A stretch of DNA of 64,000 nt from Rhabditoides inermis. Its lineage: Eukaryota; Nematoda; Chromadorea; Rhabditida; Rhabditidae. The notes under the pieces are model-generated. The model saw only the letters and a list, made by a program, of their open reading frames with translations, did no database searches and was not told where the DNA came from. Position 1 is the stretch's first letter. Every line of letters begins with the position of its first letter. Both the position numbers and the translations under genes were made by a program. Shown piece by piece: positions 58,658-64,000 of this stretch. The stretch lies in the NCBI GenBank assembly GCA_963966185.1, contig CAWZYM010000054.1, forward strand, positions 1 through 64,000. The letters are read 5' to 3'.

Positions 58658-61422
58658 TGAGTGATAACGAGAGCACGTTTCCTAGGTTATTCTGTTCTAA
58701 CATTCGTTCACTGAGTAACACGAAATTCCAAATTATTTCCGATTTACTATCTGAGACACCGACTTTATGTGCTTTAACTGAAACATGGCTTTATGATGAC
58801 GCATCAGTTCCTGTCTTTCTTAATTCACTCAGCTATCCAGTTTGTAGATCTCATAAGGGTGGGGGTGGAGCACTGATAGTGGTACCATCTATCTTCGGTT
58901 CCTACTTGGTTGGTAAGAAGAGTTGTATCGAGTTGGACGCAGTTTGTGTTTTGGTTACTTTCTCAACGGGTGAGAAGATTGTAATTTCTGCTGTGTATAG
59001 ACCACCAGAGTCAGCACCACTTTTTGAACCCAAATTTAAGAATTTTATATCATCTTTAAAAAATTCTTGCCCGGTTGTTGTTACTGGTGATTTCAATTTT
59101 CCTAAGATCAATTGGAGTTCCCTAACTGCTAACGGTGTTGATTCTAAGGTATTTCTCGATTATACTATTGATCAGGGATGGTATCAGTTTGTGACTTTTC
59201 CTACTAGGGCAGAAAACACTCTAGATCTGGTTTTCTCAAATGATAAACACCTTGTTTTTGATATTCAAGCAGGACCTAAAATAAGTGACCACTATTCTCT
59301 GTATTCCAAAATTAATTTATGCATGGCTTCGCGTAACAATGGTCCTAGTACGTTTCTGGACTATAGGTCTGCCGATTTTTCTGGGATTTTATGTGATTTT
59401 GCTAATGTTAACTGGAGTACATCTATCTCGGACTGTGTTTCTATCAATGACAAATATGATAAGTTCTAAGAAACTCTGAGACATAGTGTTGACATAAGAG
59501 TTCCCCAGAGAGTTGTACGTTCAGATAAAATTTTCCCTCCTTGGTTGCTACGACAAAAACGAAATGTGAAAACACTCTATGATAAGCAGAGGACATCCCA
59601 GAATCCATCAGACCTATTACATTATCAGAACGCGTTCAGTTCTTACAGAAAGACCCTAAAAAAATATAATAATGAGAAACAGAAACATATTCTTGCTACT
59701 GCAAATACAAGACAGTATTGGACGTATATAAAAAATCGTACCACTTCTAGGCCTGAAATCCCCTTCATAAAAAGGTGATAAATTGGTTTCTGACGATTTA
59801 GAACGAGCATCTTTGTTCAATGAGTGTTTCTGTACTGTTTTCACAGAGGATAATGGAAAACCGTTTGATGTGCATGATAGAACGAAGTCTACTCTAGATT
59901 CGGTAAATCTTTCGCCAGATGTAGTTTACGAGTATTTGCGGCATTTCAAGGGTAAATTATCGTCTGGACCAGATGGAATCCCTTCTATCTTGTTACAAAA
60001 ACTAGCCTTAATTATCGCCGAGCCGCTCAGTATTATATTCAAAGAGAGCTTAGATACAGGTGTGCTACCAAGTCTTTGAAAAAGATCAGTAGTTGTACCG
60101 GTCATGAAAAAAGGAGACCCCAGTATCACTAGCAACTACAGGCCTATTAGTCTAACGTGTACTTCGTGTAGAGCCTTTGAGAGGATTATTGTTTATAAAA
60201 TACGAAATCATCTCTGGCAAACAAATCTTATATCGCCGAAACAGTTTGGATTTCTGAACAACCGCTCCACCACTGCTCAATTAATTGAATACAACAAATA
60301 TCTTATAGCTTATAGCTAAATTGGATCTATCTGGGACATTCTGTAGACTCTGCTTATCTAGACGTATCTAAAGCTTTTGATGTCGTTGAACATAGGAGGT
60401 TGATACAAATTGTTTCCTCTTACGGTATCAGGGGCCCACTTCTCCAATGGTTAAAAAATTATTTATCCGATAGACTGCAATGTGTACGAATCAATAACAG
60501 TATGTCCTCGTGGTTAAAAGTTACTTCTGGCGTACCACAAGGGAGCGTACTCGGACCATTGTTATTCTTGATATACGTGAACGATATAGGCGAAGCCATA
60601 CAAAATTGTGAATTTCTTATGTACGCCGATGATGTGAAAGTTTTCATGTCCAGTGAACATTCCGACAGCGTCAAGCGCTTAGAATCTGATTTAAAAACTG
60701 TGTCTTCATGGTTTTGTAATCGACAGATGTCATTGAGCGTTTCTAAGTGCCAAATCATGCGTTTCGGTAAAAATAACTTGCAACACACGTACTATGTTGG
60801 TGGACAGCAGCTGGAGTCTGTTAGAACAATACGTGATCTCGGATTTCAGTTTATGTATGATCTTAGTCCCGAGGCCCACGTGAAGAAACAAACACGAAAA
60901 GCGGTTTCATTAGCTACAATGGTGAAGAAGGTCTTCGTGAAAGACTTTAAACTCTGGCGCAACTTTTATGTATATAAAGTTAGACCGATATTGGAATTTG
61001 GATGCGAAATATATTGTAATATGAATGGTTATGTGAACATGTTAGAAAAGGTTCAAAGGCGTTTCACGAAATGCCTCTTACCCCATGAGACTTATTCAAC
61101 AAGATTAGCCATTTTGGAAATGGATACTTTGTATATGAGGCGGTTGTTTACTGACTTATCTTTGACACACAGTTATATTTACGGTTACATTTACGTGAAT
61201 CCTATTCCTTTTTTGCTCTTATCGAATAGTGGACGTCTGGGAACAAACCGCGGACATGGTCTGAAACTTGTGAGCAGTGCACGCACCCTATCACAGTCTT
61301 CTTTCCTCTTCCGAGTACACAATTTATGGAATAAGCTGCCTGGTCACATTGTCCTTGTGTCAGACAAAAGCGCATTCAAAGTCGGTGTCACCAAGATTAT
61401 AAAGTCTAGACCCTCCCACTGA
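58657..61422 (+). pseudogene. LINE ORF2 (APE endonuclease and reverse transcriptase), frame broken
   Basis: First frame 58657..59469: endonuclease with SNIRSLSN, LTETWL, YRPP, VVTGDFNFPKINW and SDHYSL. After the stop at 59469 the frame resumes at about 59545, breaks again near 59778, at 60079 (TGA) and at 60319, then runs clean 60400..61422. RT motifs: SGPDGIPS, YRPISLT, KQFGFLNNRST, YLDVSKAFD, SGVPQGSVLGPLLF and LMYADDVKVF. Catalytic residues look intact but at least four lesions make it inactive as it stands. Confidence 0.85.
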
Positions 61423-61457
61423 GTCACTCCCCCTCCACTCTAAGAGCACGTTTATGA

Positions 61458-62490
61458 CTATATTCTAGTTGGATCTACAATGTTCAGTTGATTTATTTGA
61501 ATGTCAGTGAGTAGATTCGCGGAAGTGGCAGTTGTCCAATCAGTGAAACACGAGAGCATTTGGGTGGTCACACTACGTTTGCTGCGGAAACCGAACTGCT
61601 GATCAGGTAGGAGGGTGCGCGACTCAAGAAACTCAATCAGCTGTTTGCGTATCACTCGCTCTAACACCTTGGACGCCGCAGGGCAAATCGATATAGGGCG
61701 ATAGCACGCTACTGAGGACGGATCCCCTCCCTGTTTAGCTATCGGAGTAACATGTGCAATTTTCCGTACCCGGGGTACGGTACCTTCGCGCAGTGATATA
61801 TTGAAAATAATGGATAACGGGAGAGATAATTCGCTCGCACATTTCTTATAAATTAGAGGTGGATTGCAGTCTGCGGGCAGGGAGCATGATGATTTCAGGC
61901 GTTTCAAAAAAGGCATAACATCGCTCGGAAACAAGGGCGCATTGTGAAAGTATCAGAGGTGCGCGAAATCATAGGCGGGTGAACGCCATTGTCGCGCGAG
62001 TAGACTGACTCAAAGAACGAACAAAACGCGGCCGCCTTGTCTCTGTCACTGAACAATGCCGCACCAGACGCATCCACCATTTTGATCGGAAGAGTACTCT
62101 TCGGTCTGATTATTGAACCAACGTATGAGTGAAACGCAAAAGACCCTTTGAGAAATTTCTGTTTGGTGCGTTGCTTCTCAAATCGTTTCAGGTGGTCAGT
62201 GAGATTAGTTGTGACGCGCTGGTAGAGTGGTGAAGTCGCGAGCCCGTTTTCAAACAACCACGATTTATGATCGAATAGTGCGCGGATGTGGGGCGGGTAT
62301 GCGGACCACTTGGATTTGCGCTTTTTGAAAGGCACGTGTTGAGCGAGAATACACAAGACGGCAGAGGTGAATCGATTGTACATGTGGCATAGTGAGTCGC
62401 AACCATCGAGATATTGGAACCAGTCAATAGCACTAACGGCAGCACGAATCGCGGAGAAGTCAGCACCATGATTGTCATCGCCGTCTGCTT
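61458..62490 (-). mobile_element. Fragment of a third LINE (EN-RT linker and N-terminal RT)
   Basis: Minus strand. 62383..61904 reads like the linker between endonuclease and RT. 61934..61458 carries YRPISICPAASKVLERV and QQFGFRSKRSVTTQ (RT N-terminal motifs). The catalytic YADD part is absent; the fragment is cut at about 61480 next to the 3' end of the other LINE. Confidence 0.8.
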
Positions 62491-62859
62491 ATACTATGTA
62501 AACGTTACGGTCTAAACCGAGAAGTGCTGCAATTAGGATCGGCGCGAAGCGCCGATCGTTTGGGTCCTATCCAGCGGCGCGCAGAACCGCTCGGCCCGGA
62601 GGGCCGCCAAAATCGCTTGTAAATCATTAAAATAATAAATGTTTCAGAGTTATATCATGATCTTGTCTCTAAATCGAAGTCCCGCCCCCGCGCGCTCATT
62701 GGTTCGTGATGCGGAATGTGTGCGGGAGAGCGCGATAATGCGATAATGTGCCCACTGTTTGTGATTTGCGTCGTCGTTCACGCGCGTTGTTTTGTTGTTG
62801 TTATCTTTGTTGTTTGAAATACATTTTGAAAAAAGAACTTCTTCGAAATTCAACAAAAG

Positions 62860-63597
62860 GACATTCATTCTCTTTTGAAAAGTACAAGCGTAAAGTAGCT
62901 CCACGGCTCGGCCCGCTGATCGCTCGCCGCTGTCACAGCGAGTGGCACGCGTCGCATGAGCCCGCGCAGCGCGGCCGCCATTGCAAAGTGCAAAATCAGT
63001 GCATGCCGCCTTTGAAGATTCTCACGCGGCGTGGCGCGCGACTGTGACAAGCAGTATAGGCGCGCGGCGATGAGCGAGCCGAGCCGTGAGCTCTGTTTGG
63101 GTTCATCTCAATTCAACAAAAGCACATGCATAAAGCTATTATTTCTACACTAAACTATAAACCCAAACCTGCTCTCTCAAAACGATCACAAATACATTGA
63201 CAATCAAATGCCAATATGAATATACTATTGCACACACACATTCTATCACTCACATTCTATTAACCCGTTTATCAAATGAGTCATCTATGAAAAAAAGCTC
63301 TTGTATTTGTATACATTCAAAAATAATGAAAACATCATTGTAAACTTAACGATTGTTCTATAGCTGTTCATTGATTTTCACAATGCTTTCAAGAGAAATA
63401 AGAAAATATATTATATAGCCCCTATTATAAATTATCGATAAAGTATACGTTTTTACATATAGTTTGAGAGAGCAGGTTTGTGTTTATAGTTTAGTGTAGA
63501 AGTAATAGTTTTATGCATGTGCTTTTGTTGAATTGAGATGAACCCAAACAGAGATACTTTACGCTTGTACTTTTCAGAAGAGAATGGTTATTGTGTT
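62860..63597. mobile_element. Large foldback element with a palindrome nested in its left arm
   Basis: Outer arms: ATTCTCTTTTGAAAAGTACAAGCGTAAAG (62866 on) pairs with CTTTACGCTTGTACTTTTCAGAAGAGAAT (to about 63597), and CAACAAAAGCACATGCATAAA (about 63114) with its complement at about 63508. Between 62897 and 63105 a GC-rich inverted repeat (CACGGCTCGGCCCGCTGATCG with CGATGAGCGAGCCGAGCCGTG) is inserted in the left arm only. Same family as the elements at 6801 and 9492. Confidence 0.8.
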
Positions 63598-63722
63598 ATC
63601 TGAGTGATAGGTGGCAATCAGTACGTATCGGCTCCAGCTATTCCAAATGGCTACCGGTAATAAGCGGCGTACCACAAGGGTCGGTTCTCGGACCACTCCT
63701 CTTCCTGCTATATATTAAAGAA
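63598..63722 (+). mobile_element. LINE reverse-transcriptase scrap
   Basis: About 45 codons: LSDRWQSVRIGSSYSKWLP then SGVPQGSVLGPLLFLLYI, the RT motif before the catalytic YADD. It starts immediately after the foldback element's right end. Nothing recognisable follows to 64000. Confidence 0.75.
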
Positions 63723-64000
63723 GATCTCCGGGGAAAGTGACCCACACCATTATTTTGATGCCCTCTCTCACTTTTACCTTACAACAGCGTGGCGGGACCA
63801 ATTTATATTTTCCGGGTCACATATCTGCCGATTGGCGCGCGAGAGGGTGGAAGCGAATGAGAGGAGAGAGAGAGAAAGAGAAAGCGGGGTCAACGCACTG
63901 CATGTGTTGGTTTGAGAGTGTTTTGGGATGTTGGGATCACATGTTTCATGTTTATGTGAACGTTTTCAGAAAGTTTAGTTAATCCCAGTTCACTATTTCA

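Larger units (their letters stand above)
58078..61430 (+). mobile_element. LINE with ORF1 and decayed ORF2
   Basis: ORF1 (58085..58657) overlaps ORF2 (from 58657). ORF2 keeps endonuclease and RT motifs but has several stops and frame changes. The element ends near 61422 with LWNKLPGHI-type C-terminal sequence. The 5' end runs into the GAGAGG array, so full length cannot be judged. Confidence 0.85.

Overview
The window is eukaryotic nuclear DNA, almost certainly from an invertebrate animal. Genes are cut into many small exons by GT-AG introns, mostly 40-100 bp and often carrying a GGGCGGGG or CCCCGCCC motif. The gene set is metazoan: an ALDH9-type aldehyde dehydrogenase, a PP1-like phosphatase, diacylglycerol lipase, AKAP10, a matrix metalloproteinase, an N4BP2-type protein and DDX60. 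I could not fix the phylum. All gene models were built by hand from splice sites and reading-frame phase, not from transcript data.

Layout. 1-2.4 kb: the 3' end of an unrecognised gene and a small CRIB-domain gene (+). 2.9-10.8 kb (-): an ALDH9-like gene fed in frame by a YiiX/papain-like amidase ORF, with a complete PP1-like phosphatase gene (+) nested in one ALDH intron and a 3.3 kb intron full of foldback elements and a SINE. 11.3-14.3 kb (-): diacylglycerol lipase, 17 exons. 15.0-21.8 kb (+): AKAP10, with a 4.1 kb intron holding a diverged solo LTR. 22.4-24.4 kb (-): a matrix metalloproteinase with no visible propeptide. 25.0-30.6 kb (-) and 31.1-38.3 kb (+): a divergent pair, N4BP2-like and DDX60-like, sharing a 497 bp promoter region. 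Both families are linked to RNA surveillance.

39.2-56.7 kb is a nest of insertions in a broken host gene. The 5' half of that gene ends in a ten-copy 87 bp minisatellite. A LINE (-) sits between that array and the pseudokinase-like 3' half. The LINE is itself split by a 12.5 kb LTR element at 41183-53695. The two LTRs differ by only 2 bp. The element has a polypurine tract, a plausible primer-binding site and a 4 bp target duplication, and the LINE reading frame resumes across it. Between the LTRs are a 980-residue gag-protease-gag-like ORF with no reverse transcriptase, and an intron-containing 1268-residue UPF1-like SF1 helicase gene on the same strand. This helicase-bearing LTR element is the most unusual object in the window.

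56.7-64 kb is repeat territory: a 1.37 kb GAGAGG hexamer array, a second LINE (+) with overlapping ORF1/ORF2 and several frame breaks, a third LINE (-), a large foldback with a palindrome nested in one arm, and an RT scrap.
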